Assembly: GCA_040880025.1 (NCBI GenBank)
Contig: JBBDJD010000014.1
Span: 22,360 to 86,359, forward strand
From: RCIO01 sp040880025
GTDB taxonomy: Bacteria; Pseudomonadota; Alphaproteobacteria; Rhizobiales; Rhizobiaceae
Direction of reading: 5' to 3'
DNA: 64,000 bases
Under the pieces are notes generated by a model. That model ran no database searches. It saw only the letters and a program-made list of their open reading frames with translations, and was not told where the DNA came from. The position numbers and the translations under genes are program-made. Shown here piece after piece: positions 42,037 to 54,068 of this stretch. Numbering within the stretch: the stretch's first letter is position 1; each line of letters starts with the position of its first letter.

Positions 42037-42267
42037 TCAGGCCACCTGCCGCCAGTGAATATCGGCCGGCTCCGGCATCTGGGCCGGCATGGCGCCGCGG
42101 TAGAGAATGTCGTTCAGGAGATCGAGGTCGATGTAGTAGTAGCGGGAGAGCTGCACCGGGATTTCTTCAAGCGGGTAGCCGCGCGAGAGCATGAAATTGG
42201 CGACGACCGACAGCTGGTCCGGCTCGGTCAGCCGGCGCTTGCCATTGTCGTCGGGATTTTGTTGCAC
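42037..42267 (-). CDS. Small conserved-type hypothetical protein
   Basis: The product has 76 residues from GTG at 42267, behind a G-rich purine tract. Most of it is one helical segment (LTEPDQLSVVANFMLSRGYPL) followed by SRYYYIDLDLLNDILYRG. I recognise the type as a small rhizobial hypothetical family but know no function. A dedicated terminator follows at 41965-41990, which supports that it is a real gene. Confidence 0.6.
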   Translation of the reverse strand: MQQNPDDNGKRRLTEPDQLSVVANFMLSRGYPLEEIPVQLSRYYYIDLDLLNDILYRGAMPAQMPEPADIHWRQVA

Positions 42268-42495
42268 GCTGCCCCCCCCCTTGCCGCCATGTGGGTACAC
42301 GCAACGCCGTAGCGCGCAAACGCACGCCAATACTCGCAAACTGTTTGGAAATACTGCCCGGCTACAGCGGGCTACGCCCCCGAATCACCTTGCATTGAGT
42401 ATGCCTCTGCTTGAATCGCGGCGCAAGAGTCGGGTTTTGCTTGGCGCAAGCCTGGCGCAAGCTGGCCAAAGCGGCGCCGGGGCGCCGCATTTGCT

Positions 42496-43089
42496 TCAAA
42501 ACGCGAACGCGCCCTGGGCGGGGTCGGCGGGCGGCGGCGCGGCGTGCTCATGAGCCAGAAGCCGCTTCTTGGTGTCGGCGCCGCCGGCGGCGGAAAAGCC
42601 GCCCAGCCGGCCGCCGGCGGCAATGATGCGGTGGCAGGGCACGATCAGCGGGATCGGATTGCGACCGAGCGCGGTGCCGGTCTCGCGCGCATGGCCGGGG
42701 AAGCCGGCGCGGTCGGCCAGTTCGCCATAGGTGACGACCTCGCCGTGACCGAGCTTGCGCGCGGCGGCATAGACGGCGCGGCGGAAGGGGTCGACGCCGG
42801 CAAGATCCAGCGGGAGTTCGTCGAAGCCGGTTTCGTCGCCCCCGGCATAGGCGCGGACCGCCTCGACAGCCTTGCGCACAGGCGCGGGCAGGGCGGCTTC
42901 GTCCTCGACAAGCGGCGCGGCAACGCCGCCGCGCCGCTCCGACAGCCGGGCAAGTGCGGCCTCCAGCGAGGGCTCGGGAAGGATGCAGCGGGTGATGCCG
43001 GCCGCGCTCCAGGCGATGGAGAAATGCCCCAGGGCCGTTTCGAATACGAAAGCGCCGGGGGCGGTGTCGGGCGGGAAGGAAGCGGTCAT
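42496..43089 (-). CDS. ogt: Methylated-DNA--protein-cysteine methyltransferase
   Basis: The product has 197 residues from ATG at 43089. The acceptor site PCHRIIAAGGRLGGFS is present (IPLIVPCHRI), as is the recognition helix VTYGELADRAGFPGHARETG with its RxVG-like ALGRNP turn. An N-terminal ribonuclease-like domain of about 95 residues precedes it. It repairs O6-alkylguanine by transferring the alkyl group to its own cysteine. Named ogt because no Ada regulatory domain is attached. Confidence 0.93.
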   Translation of the reverse strand: MTASFPPDTAPGAFVFETALGHFSIAWSAAGITRCILPEPSLEAALARLSERRGGVAAPLVEDEAALPAPVRKAVEAVRAYAGGDETGFDELPLDLAGVDPFRRAVYAAARKLGHGEVVTYGELADRAGFPGHARETGTALGRNPIPLIVPCHRIIAAGGRLGGFSAAGGADTKKRLLAHEHAAPPPADPAQGAFAF

Positions 43090-43178
43090 GTGCTGCACCT
43101 GATGGTGTTCGAATACTAGCATGATATGGCGTTTCGAACAAAGCAGGAACCCGTGTCTACTGCCACCTGATTCATGCT

Positions 43179-43223
43179 CTCACGCCCGAGCGCTCGCCTT
43201 CGGCTCGCTGGGCTCCGCGAGGG
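43179..43223. repeat. GC-rich repeat, copy A
   Basis: A 45-bp segment nearly identical to 44396-44440 (CTCACG..GAGCGCTCGCCTT.GGCTCGCT..). It lies in the spacer before the lytic transglycosylase gene. Confidence 0.65.
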
Positions 43224-43350
43224 CGCCGGACTCCCGGCGGGCGGCGGTCGCCGCCTCGGCCCGCGGCCGATCACCCTCCCGCTTGTGCCGCGCCGGGCCT
43301 TTCGGTAAGAGGGCGGCGGGTGGGGTGTGTTCATTTCGGGCTTTGCGCTT

Positions 43351-43989
43351 ATGTCCCTGTCCTTCAAATCATCATCGCTGATTTCGGTCCTGTTCGCGGC
43401 TTCGCTGGCCGTGCTTTCGGGCTGCACGTCGTCCGGCGGGGTGGCCGATCAGCTGGAGGCGGCGGCGGAACAGGAAGCGGCACTTCCCGAGACCGTGGCG
43501 GCGGTGCCCGGCGATCGCGGCGATGGGCTGGTGCTTGCCTCCTATGCGGGCGGGTCTTCGCCCGAGACCGTGTTCGCGCCCGACGGGCGCTTCGGTCCGG
43601 GCAAGGTCGCGGCGCGCAGCCCGGAGCTCGACCTTCTGATCGCCCGCTACGCCGACCATTACGCCGTGCCGGAACGGCTGGTGCGCCGCGTGGTGAAGCG
43701 CGAGAGCACGTTCAACCCGGCGGCGCGCAACGGGCCCTATTGGGGGCTGATGCAGATATTGCCGCAGACGGCGCGCACCATGGGCCACAGGGGTTCGGCG
43801 GAAGATCTGCTCGATGCCGAGACCAATCTGAAATACGCCGTGCGCTACCTGCGCGGGGCGTATCTGACGGCCGGCGGCGACGAGGACCAGGCGGTGCGGC
43901 TTTACGCGCGCGGCTATTATTACGACGCCAAGGCGGCCGGCCTGCTTGAGGAAACCGGGCTGGGCAAAGACCGCCGCCGGATGAACTAG
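43351..43989 (+). CDS. Lytic transglycosylase-domain lipoprotein
   Basis: The product has 212 residues from ATG 43351. The signal ends in a perfect lipobox (AVLSGC), so the mature protein should be lipid-anchored. The SLT domain begins near residue 93: catalytic Glu in VVKRESTFNPAARNG, then YWGLMQILPQTARTMG and NLKYAVRYLRGAYLTAGGD. It cleaves peptidoglycan glycan strands. A truncated copy of its last 17 codons survives at 44584-44637, so a paralogue once lay downstream. Next gene 13 bases on. Confidence 0.9.
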   Translation: MSLSFKSSSLISVLFAASLAVLSGCTSSGGVADQLEAAAEQEAALPETVAAVPGDRGDGLVLASYAGGSSPETVFAPDGRFGPGKVAARSPELDLLIARYADHYAVPERLVRRVVKRESTFNPAARNGPYWGLMQILPQTARTMGHRGSAEDLLDAETNLKYAVRYLRGAYLTAGGDEDQAVRLYARGYYYDAKAAGLLEETGLGKDRRRMN

Positions 43990-44001
43990 GAGGGGGTCGC
44001 C

Positions 44002-44388
44002 ATGCGTTTGATATTTGCCGCCACGTTCGTGCTGGCCGTCGCGGCCGGCGGGGCCGCCGCGCAGGATTGCGACGACCCGCAGACCCAGATGGAAATGAAC
44101 GCCTGCGCGGGCAAGGCGTATGAGGAGGCGGATGCGGCGCTGAACGCGGCCTACGCGGAAGTGCGTTCGCATCTGGACGCCGACGGGCGCGCGCAGCTTG
44201 TCGCCACGCAGCGCGCCTGGATCGCCTTTCGCGACGCCGAATGCAGCTTCCGCTCGCGCGGGGTGGAGGGCGGCACGATCTATACGACGATCCACGCCGG
44301 CTGCCTGACCGCGCTGACCGAGCAGCGCACGCAGGACTTCAACACCATGCTGGAATGCCCCGAGGGCGATCTGAGCTGTCCTTTTTGA
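44002..44388 (+). CDS. LprI-type (DUF1311) exported protein
   Basis: The product has 128 residues from ATG 44002 behind AGGAGG. A signal peptide (LIFAATFVLAVAAGGAAA) is followed by the DUF1311 pattern DCDDPQTQMEMNACAGKAYEEADAALN-like, QRAWIAFRDAECSF and a C-terminal Cys pair. The family includes the lysozyme inhibitor LprI of Mycobacterium. Adjacency to a lytic transglycosylase lipoprotein makes control of muralytic activity an attractive inference. Confidence 0.88.
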   Translation: MRLIFAATFVLAVAAGGAAAQDCDDPQTQMEMNACAGKAYEEADAALNAAYAEVRSHLDADGRAQLVATQRAWIAFRDAECSFRSRGVEGGTIYTTIHAGCLTALTEQRTQDFNTMLECPEGDLSCPF

Positions 44389-44395
44389 ATTTGCG

Positions 44396-44459
44396 CTCAC
44401 GGCTGAGCGCTCGCCTTTGGCTCGCTAGCCTCCGCGAGGGCCTCGCATTGGCTCGGACG
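44396..44459. repeat. GC-rich repeat, copy B
   Basis: Starts with the same ~45 bp as copy A and continues with a 31-bp segment (44429-44459) repeated exactly at 44677-44707. Confidence 0.75.
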
Positions 44460-44583
44460 GACGGTCGTCCTTGCGGCCTGCGGCCGATTAAGCGCGCTCA
44501 CGGGTAGGTTTTTCTCGCTCGCGGCCATATCGCTCACTTCGTTCTTTGCCGGGTCCCCACTGCTTCGCAGCGTCCCGGCGTTC

Positions 44584-44637
44584 GCCGGCCTGCTGGACGA
44601 GACGGGACTTGGCCGCGACCGCCGCCGGATGCAGTAG
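44584..44637 (+). pseudogene. 3' remnant of a duplicated lytic transglycosylase gene
   Basis: Seventeen codons plus stop reading AGLLDETGLGRDRRRMQ, against AGLLEETGLGKDRRRMN at the end of the intact gene at 43936-43989. Nothing else of the gene is left upstream. The scrap sits between repeat copies B and C, suggesting loss by recombination at the repeats. Confidence 0.75.
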
Positions 44638-44676
44638 GGACTTCCTTTCGCTCACGCCGAGTTCGCTGCGCGACGG

Positions 44677-44707
44677 CCTCCGCGAGGGCCTCGCATTGGC
44701 TCGGACG
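44677..44707. repeat. GC-rich repeat, copy C (31 bp exact)
   Basis: Identical to 44429-44459. Together with copy B it brackets the transglycosylase scrap. The rest of 44390-44965 holds no gene I can support. Confidence 0.75.
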
Positions 44708-44965
44708 CCCGGTCGGGCTTCGCTCCATCTTCGTCCGTGAGGCGCAGCGGCCAATCACGGTCGTCATCCCGGCCAAGGGAGCTTGCGACCGCGAGCCGGG
44801 ATCCATTCCGTGACCGCCGAGCAGTTCACAGCCGTTCCGGAATGGGTCCCGGACAGCCTCCGCTTGCGCTCCGGCTTCCGGGATGACGGTGGAGAAGCCT
44901 TCGCCCATGATTCATCGTTCCCGCGCCGCAGGCTTCTCACCGTTCGCCATCCGTGAACCGGCTGA

Positions 44966-45658
44966 TCACGAACTGTCGGGAGGGGAAAGCACGTCCAGCG
45001 CCAGCGCGTGGCACTCCTTGAGCACGTCGTCTACCGCGTGGATGGGACGCTTGCGGCCGCCGGGCGGGCGGCCCATGCGCAGCGGCACGACACGGCCGGG
45101 ACCGCTCCGGAGCCTGCGGCCAATTTGCCAGCGGGCAAGGCGGCGCGCCTCGCGCGGCAGGTTCGCCAGCGCACGGCGCGATGAAAGCAGCCGGCGGCAA
45201 AGGCCGGCCGCATCGACCGGATCGTCGAGGAGAAGATCCGGCTTTTCGGGCAGCGGGGCCGGCTCGGTAAATCCCACGACGCAGATGCGCGGCATGAATT
45301 TCGAGGCGCGCCTCCGAGGTTCGAAGGGATATTTCCTCAGCGGGTCGAGCAGCGGGAATGCGGGGATGCGGATTGGGGTCTGCGCCCCTGCCGGCTCAAC
45401 CCCTTTGCACAGAGCGGCCAGGTCCGCCCGCAACCCTTCGCCGGCAGGCTGAACCACGACCTCCCGCGCGGCGATGAGGATGAGACGCCGGATTGCGGAT
45501 TCGGCGGCGCGCAGGACGCGCCGCGCATGGGCGTGCAGATGACGCGGCAGTGAGGTGGAGGCGGCTGCGCCCTCCGGCAGCCCGACCAGCGCGAACAGCG
45601 CCGCGAGGATGCGTGAGAGCGCCTCGCGATTGCGTCTGATTGCCAGGGTCCAGTCCAT
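44966..45658 (-). CDS. Arg-rich uncharacterised protein
   Basis: The product has 230 residues from ATG at 45658. The frame is open for 100 more codons upstream but that part is low-complexity. The sequence is rich in Arg, Ala and Leu (HLHAHARRVLRAAESAIRRL), with RICVVGFTEPAPLPEKPD in the middle and ARWQIGRRLRSGPGRVVPLR near the end. I recognise a recurring rhizobial hypothetical protein but no function. The composition could partly reflect high GC, so expression is not certain. Confidence 0.5.
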   Translation of the reverse strand: MDWTLAIRRNREALSRILAALFALVGLPEGAAASTSLPRHLHAHARRVLRAAESAIRRLILIAAREVVVQPAGEGLRADLAALCKGVEPAGAQTPIRIPAFPLLDPLRKYPFEPRRRASKFMPRICVVGFTEPAPLPEKPDLLLDDPVDAAGLCRRLLSSRRALANLPREARRLARWQIGRRLRSGPGRVVPLRMGRPPGGRKRPIHAVDDVLKECHALALDVLSPPDSS

Positions 45659-45715
45659 TTCCGCCTCGCCGTTGAGTTGCGGGCATTGTGGGAGAGGCGA
45701 GGCGGGCGGGGATAG

Positions 45716-45748
45716 AATGGTGAGTGGTGAATGGGGAATGGTGAGTGG
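45716..45748. repeat. Short direct repeat
   Basis: AATGGTGAGTGG at 45716-45727 and again at 45737-45748, 21 bp apart, in the gap between the Arg-rich gene and the toxin gene. Confidence 0.6.
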
Positions 45749-45809
45749 GAACAACGGGTTGGCGGGGATGAGAATTTTTCCGGGGCTGAATCTGTCCACG
45801 CTGGCAGGA

Positions 45810-46064
45810 TCAGCGCAGCAGCCGGTCGTAGTCGGCGTGGGCGCCGATCCAGAACCAAAGGCAGTCATCGTCCCGCCTGACGCAGAGCGCGCGATGATGG
45901 AGGCCGACACGGGCCGACCAGAGGCGGCCGACGCGCTTGAAACGAAGCGAGGGATGATGCGGGTCATCCTTCAGGAGCGCGAAGTTCTTGTCCGCCAGCC
46001 GCCGAACTTCCGGCTCAAGCCGGTCGTAATGCGACCAGAAGGCGGCGTTCGCGCGATGGTTCAA
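45810..46064 (-). CDS. RelE/ParE family toxin
   Basis: The product has 84 residues from ATG at 46064, overlapping the antitoxin stop by four bases. It contains DDPHHPSLRFKRVGRLWSAR, VGLHHRALCV and FWIGAHADYDRLLR, the usual pattern of the cytotoxic RelE/ParE superfamily. The target (mRNA or gyrase) cannot be told. Second gene of a two-gene module. Confidence 0.85.
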   Translation of the reverse strand: MNHRANAAFWSHYDRLEPEVRRLADKNFALLKDDPHHPSLRFKRVGRLWSARVGLHHRALCVRRDDDCLWFWIGAHADYDRLLR

Positions 46065-46261
46065 AGAGGCCGGGTGCGACCGGCGGCGTGGTCGGCCAGC
46101 GCCTCGTCGGCCAGCCTGTCGAGCTTGCCGGCTTCGACATCCTGATCAAGCTGCCGATCCCAGCGCTCCCACTGAAAGTCGGCGAACCAGACGGCAAAGC
46201 GCTTGAGTTCGGCATCCGACAATTCGGCAACGGACTGTTCGATCTTCTCGAGCTTGGTCAT
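46061..46261 (-). CDS. Antitoxin of the RelE/ParE-type module
   Basis: The product has 66 residues from ATG at 46261. A helical N-terminus (LEKIEQSVAELSDAELKRFA), then WFADFQWERWDRQLDQDVEAGKLDRLADEALADHAAG, typical of small antitoxins whose C-terminus wraps the toxin. No clear ribbon-helix-helix DNA-binding motif. Order (antitoxin first) and the 4-bp overlap are standard. Confidence 0.78.
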   Translation of the reverse strand: MTKLEKIEQSVAELSDAELKRFAVWFADFQWERWDRQLDQDVEAGKLDRLADEALADHAAGRTRPL

Positions 46262-46649
46262 CGTCGGCTCCTTGCATGGCATGCATAACATAGTGGCCGG
46301 GCGGTGAAAATGCAGATGCGAAGGGTGGTCGATACCGGCGTTATCTCTCCCCTCGGGGAGAGTTCCTCGACATGCTCGGAAGCGATTTCGGTGTCTTGGC
46401 CAGCGCAGCGATGGCTAAACGCCAGAAATCGCAAGTGAGGGGATTTGTGTCCCTCCAACCGACCCCCCGCTGCATGCGGACTCCGGGATGACGTGGAAAG
46501 GGAGCGCACAAGACCTATCAGGCTCTGATGGTCTGGTTTGCTAGGCATTTTCTCCAATTGACCACCGTCTCCAACCAGCGCGTTCTTTGTCTATTGTACG
46601 GAAAGTGGATATTGAGAAGCTGGAGGAACCGCTTCGTCGGAGCTACAAC
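46262..46649. other. Non-coding region before the OLD nuclease gene
   Basis: It carries a hairpin CTCTCCCC-TC-GGGGAGAG near 46346-46363 and then becomes more AT-rich towards the nuclease gene. TTGACC at about 46558 could be a -35 element, but no good -10 lies at the right distance. No gene supported. Confidence 0.45.
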
Positions 46650-48566
46650 ATGCAAATTGCGCGTCTTATCATTGAGAATTTCCGATCAATCAGCAAGTTG
46701 GAGGTTGATTTCGACGATCTAACTGCCCTCGTTGGAAGCAACAATTCGGGCAAGTCGACAATCCTCAAAGCCATTGAACTATTCTTTGATTCGGCTCCGC
46801 GCGTCGCGAACGAAGATCATTTCATGCACGATCTCTCAAACGCAATCTCAATTTCAATTGAGTTTGCCAACCTAACGCCTCCCGAAAAGGAAGAGTTTTC
46901 CCATGCGGTGAGCGACGGGACATTGCGCGTCGTGCGTGAATTCGGTGTAGAGGGCGTGGAGCATGGGGAATTTTCTGTCTACGCGCATGTCAATTCCGTA
47001 TTCGAAGAATTCAGGAAAGAAAAGAACGGGACAACGAAACGTAGTCTATATGCCGGTCTGCGTCCTGAATACGGCCTCAAGGCGGCATCGGGCGATGAGA
47101 TGGAAAATGTTCTAAGGCAATGGGAGACAGAAAATCCCGAAAAACTTCAGTACGGCAAAATCAGTGGATTCTTTGGTGCAAGAAATGTTGCGCTCGGAAA
47201 ACTCATTAAGAAGACATCGGTTCGTCTCGTGCCGGCTGTTAAAGACGCAAAGGAAGAGGTTAGCGATCAAAGGAAAAGCCCTGTCATCGGTCTATTGTCC
47301 GAAATTGTAAAGCAAACATTTGAGAACAAAAAGGAATTTGTTGATTTCTTGGAAGAAACAAATAATAAGCTAGCCGAAATAACTGATCCAAAACAGGTAC
47401 CGCAGCTTTCCGGAATAAGCGATAGATTGACATCCACGCTCAATAGATATTACTCAGATACTAGTTTGGTCGCTGATCTTGATAGCGCCAATGAAATAAA
47501 GGTAAATTTTCCGGCGCCTTTGGTGAATGTTGTGCACAGAGGTCTACAGGGAGATGTTTCTCACGTCGGCCATGGACTGCAACGTGCGATATTTTTTGCT
47601 CTTGTGCAGTTTTTGGCTGAAGAACAGGCAACCCCCGAAGAGGGAGAGAAGTCAGAGGACGGATTTAGCGAGCCGTATAGCGACATCATACTTCTCATTG
47701 AGGAACCGGAGATATATCAACATCCCCTTAAGCAGGTACTTTTCTATGAAGCATTCAAGGACATTGTGACAAGTTATAACAAATCAAATGGAATACGTAT
47801 GCAAATCGCCTACGCCACTCACTCTGAGAAGTTCGTCAACATAGTGGATGTTGATAAAGTGAGACTTATTTCGAAAGCAAATGTCGAAGAGGCGCTCGAA
47901 ACTCATTCTAAGAGGCTTTCAATCGCCGAATTCAGCAGCGGTATGGCAGACCATATAAGTCCCGATATCCAACCGATGCCCGAGGCGTCGTTTAAGGCTG
48001 GTCTTCATATATTCAGTCGAGAAATCTCTGAGGGATTTTTTGCAGACAAGGTCGTACTAGTTGAAGGTGTGTCGGACAAGGCGATACTGCAAGCGGCATA
48101 TCATCAACGCAAGTTGGACCCGTTGCATCGGGGGGTCGCGCTTATACAGACGGACGGCAAGACGAAGATTGATAAGCCGCTTTTTGCATTCCTAGCGCTT
48201 GGCATTCCAGCCTACACCATATTCGACAACGATTCAGATAAAGAAGGAAAGGATGAAAAGGCTAACGCAATAAAAAGGAACAGGTTGATTCAGTCGATAT
48301 TGAATTGCGACAATTTTGAAGACTACCCGGTTGGGTGCTTTCCTAAGTTCTCTGCCATCCCGGGTAATCTAGAAAATTATCTTAAGGCGGAAATGGGAGA
48401 TGATTACTCACTCGTGAAGCAAGAGATGTGCGCACATTTTCACATAGGTGGCAACGAGGCTAGCAAATCGCCGGCTGTGGTTGGTGGAATGCTGACATTG
48501 GCAAAGGCAAAAGGCTACAATTTCGTATTGCTTGATGAAATGATCGATGCCATCTCGGCTCTATAG
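46650..48566 (+). CDS. OLD-family ATP-dependent nuclease (AAA ATPase plus TOPRIM)
   Basis: The product has 638 residues from ATG 46650, with GGAG seven bases upstream. The N-terminal ABC-type ATPase opens with MQIARLIIENFRSISKLEV and Walker A GSNNSGKST (29-37). GHGLQRAIFFAL is the signature-like segment, LLIEEPEIYQHP is Walker B, and YATHSEKF is the switch His. The TOPRIM domain follows with VVLVEGVSDKAIL and IFDNDSDKEG. OLD proteins cut phage or foreign DNA. No UvrD-like gajB partner is adjacent, so it fits a solitary class 1 OLD. Codon and base usage is clearly more AT-rich than the flanks, indicating transfer. Confidence 0.88.
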   Translation: MQIARLIIENFRSISKLEVDFDDLTALVGSNNSGKSTILKAIELFFDSAPRVANEDHFMHDLSNAISISIEFANLTPPEKEEFSHAVSDGTLRVVREFGVEGVEHGEFSVYAHVNSVFEEFRKEKNGTTKRSLYAGLRPEYGLKAASGDEMENVLRQWETENPEKLQYGKISGFFGARNVALGKLIKKTSVRLVPAVKDAKEEVSDQRKSPVIGLLSEIVKQTFENKKEFVDFLEETNNKLAEITDPKQVPQLSGISDRLTSTLNRYYSDTSLVADLDSANEIKVNFPAPLVNVVHRGLQGDVSHVGHGLQRAIFFALVQFLAEEQATPEEGEKSEDGFSEPYSDIILLIEEPEIYQHPLKQVLFYEAFKDIVTSYNKSNGIRMQIAYATHSEKFVNIVDVDKVRLISKANVEEALETHSKRLSIAEFSSGMADHISPDIQPMPEASFKAGLHIFSREISEGFFADKVVLVEGVSDKAILQAAYHQRKLDPLHRGVALIQTDGKTKIDKPLFAFLALGIPAYTIFDNDSDKEGKDEKANAIKRNRLIQSILNCDNFEDYPVGCFPKFSAIPGNLENYLKAEMGDDYSLVKQEMCAHFHIGGNEASKSPAVVGGMLTLAKAKGYNFVLLDEMIDAISAL

Positions 48567-48586
48567 TTCGATGCAGAAGAGCGCAC

Positions 48587-48658
48587 TCAAAAATACCCCT
48601 GCAACGGCCGGACCTCCAGTGACCCCGCCCGGAGCGCTGCGATGGCTTCGGCGACGGC
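48587..48658 (-). pseudogene. Duplicate of the carB 3' end
   Basis: Twenty-three codons and a stop encode exactly the C-terminus of the intact CarB (ending VRPLQGYF), but 9 of 72 bases differ, every change synonymous. The intact copy is at 49476-49547 in the same orientation. Similarity stops beyond codon 23. This is what integration of an element at the carB 3' end would leave behind. Confidence 0.85.
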
Positions 48659-48719
48659 CCGCTTCCCATCGCGACTTCGTCCTTCGATCGTTCGGCGTGC
48701 TCGCGACGCAGGATGAGGC

Positions 48720-48998
48720 TCAGGCCGCGTGGGCCATGTCCTTGGCGGGTGTTACCGCTGCAACCACAGCGTCGGCGGAGAGATCGCGGAAGTCGGGATC
48801 GCGGCGCAGCGCGTCGAGCGAGCGTGGCTTAGGCTTCTCGCCCTGCCAGTCCTCGAAGGCGAAGCCGAGCGCGACGCCGGCTTCGCGGATCGCGTCGTCC
48901 AGCGTGTCAGCGACGGCGGTCACCCCCGGAACGTCGGGGAACGAAATGCCGTAGCCGCTGTCGGCTTCCTTGTGGATCAAGGCGATGTAATGGGTCAT
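48720..48998 (-). CDS. hicB: HicB-like antitoxin
   Basis: The product has 92 residues from ATG at 48998. The partial RNase-H-like fold is recognisable in YIALIHKEADSGYGISFPDVPG and TLDDAIREAGVALGFA. No C-terminal DNA-binding domain is obvious. It follows hicA by two bases. Confidence 0.85.
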   Translation of the reverse strand: MTHYIALIHKEADSGYGISFPDVPGVTAVADTLDDAIREAGVALGFAFEDWQGEKPKPRSLDALRRDPDFRDLSADAVVAAVTPAKDMAHAA

Positions 48999-49000
48999 CG

Positions 49001-49193
49001 TCAGTCCTTCGGCCAGCCGGCCTGCGCATAGATGGAGCGCACGGTGCCGGCGGGAATGTCCTTGCGCGGATGGGTGACGATTACAACGCGGCCATCCGCA
49101 TGGCGGTATTTATGGTGCGAACCGCGCGTCGAGACAAGGACGAAGCCGTCGCGCGTCAAGGCGGCGGATGATGTCGCGGCTGTCCTTGAGCAC
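49001..49193 (-). pseudogene. hicA: hicA toxin gene with a one-base frameshift
   Basis: From GTG at 49193 the frame reads LKDSRDIIRRLDA and then leaves the family pattern. One frame over the pattern resumes as RDGFVLVSTRGSHHKYRH, with HPRKDIPAGTVRSIYAQAGW to the stop at 49001. The HicA catalytic His (GSHHKY) is in the second half. The 193-base length (64 codons plus one base) fits a single inserted base near 49158. An adjacent assembly gap makes a sequence error possible, in which case the toxin is intact. Confidence 0.7.
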
Positions 49194-49197
49194 ACCT

Positions 49198-49385
<188 letters not shown>

Positions 49386-49423
49386 GTATAGCCCTCCGCT
49401 ATGGCTCCGGGCGTTCGTCGTTG

Positions 49424-49447
49424 AAAAAGCCAAATCGTTGGCTTTTT
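49424..49447 (-). terminator. Terminator of carB
   Basis: AAAAAGCCAA (49424-49433) pairs with TTGGCTTTTT (49438-49447) over ATCG. The T-run is available on both strands, and on the minus strand it lies 29 bases past the carB stop. Confidence 0.85.
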
Positions 49448-49475
49448 CCCGGCCTGCGGCCGTTACTCCTCACCC

Positions 49476-52970
<3,495 letters not shown>

Positions 52971-53267
52971 GGAGGCGTCCGTACTTTTCGTTTTGCGCGC
53001 TGACGCGTCGCGGTAGCACCTTGCGCCAGCCGCCGGATCGGGAGGCCCGGCCGGGGGTGCGCGGTGGAGAATCTGTCAGGCTAAGCGCGCTCTATAGGGG
53101 ATGCAGCGCGGGGAGGGAACCCCGGAAACGCGGTTCATCACGGCAATTGGCGACGGCCTGGGAGCGCGGGCGCAGCGCGTCGCGCCGGCGGCCGGGCCGA
53201 GAAATTTCGGAACCGCTTTCCCGCGCTTTGCATTCTCACCTTGAAGGGACGATGGAGGAACATTGTC

Positions 53268-53990
53268 ATGAAGCTGTTCATTGCGTTTATCGGCGGCTTC
53301 GGGTTGACCCTTGTCAGCTTCGGAGGCGGGATTGCGCTCGCAATCGCCTACTTCTCGGCCGAGCCGGTCAGCCGGCCCGGGCCGAGCGTCGACACAGCGG
53401 CGATGTGGCCGAGCGAACCGGTGCGGGTGGGAAACGATGACGGGCTTCAGCGCCTGCCGGCCCGGCCCGTAGCCGACCGGCCCGCAACAGACCGGCGAAC
53501 ACCGGAACCGGCGCCTGAAGAGGCCGGGCGGACGGTTGACGGCCAGAGCGAGGACGAAGCCGGGGACACCATCGACATGATTACGACGGCCTCTCTCGCG
53601 GGAGATGTGGCGTCCGAGCCGCGCGACGAGCACCGGATCACCATCATGGATGGCCATGTCGAGTGGTGCGCGGATCACTACCGGTCCTACCGCGCCGAGG
53701 ACAACAGCTATCAGCCCTACGGCGCGGCCGGCCGGGCGCCCTGCGTCTCGCCGTTCTTTTCCGACGATGGCGGCGGCGCGCAGGCCGGCGATCCCGGCGG
53801 CGAAGTCGTCGTGGACGAGTATCCGGCGCAGGGCGAGCCGGTTTTCGTTGCGGAGAGGGTCGATGCGGGCAGCGGTCCCGTCATGACGCGCGACCATATC
53901 CAGTCGTGTTTCGACCGCTACCGCTCCTACCGGCCGGAAGACAATTCCTACCAGCCCTATGGCGGCGGTCCGCGCCAGCAGTGCCAGTAG
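53268..53990 (+). CDS. BA14K family protein with two repeats
   Basis: The product has 240 residues from ATG 53268, preceded by GGAGGAAC. A signal or anchor helix at residues 5-30 is followed by a Pro/Arg/Glu-rich linker of about 95 residues. Two BA14K-type modules end the protein: HVEWCADHYRSYRAEDNSYQ at about 135-160 and HIQSCFDRYRSYRPEDNSYQ at about 213-235, each with PYG and a second Cys. BA14K is a Brucella immunoreactive, lectin-like envelope protein. The usual member has one module, so this is an internal duplication. Confidence 0.88.
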   Translation: MKLFIAFIGGFGLTLVSFGGGIALAIAYFSAEPVSRPGPSVDTAAMWPSEPVRVGNDDGLQRLPARPVADRPATDRRTPEPAPEEAGRTVDGQSEDEAGDTIDMITTASLAGDVASEPRDEHRITIMDGHVEWCADHYRSYRAEDNSYQPYGAAGRAPCVSPFFSDDGGGAQAGDPGGEVVVDEYPAQGEPVFVAERVDAGSGPVMTRDHIQSCFDRYRSYRPEDNSYQPYGGGPRQQCQ

Positions 53991-54068
53991 GGCGCGGAAC
54001 GTCGGCGGCCGCAAAGCGTTGTCGCTGCAGTCCGCATGATGGGCGGACCCGATGGAAAGGCGACCGAC

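Noticed and set aside
45716..45748. Possible CRISPR-like repeat
   Set aside because: Only two 12-bp units with a 9-bp spacer and no cas genes.
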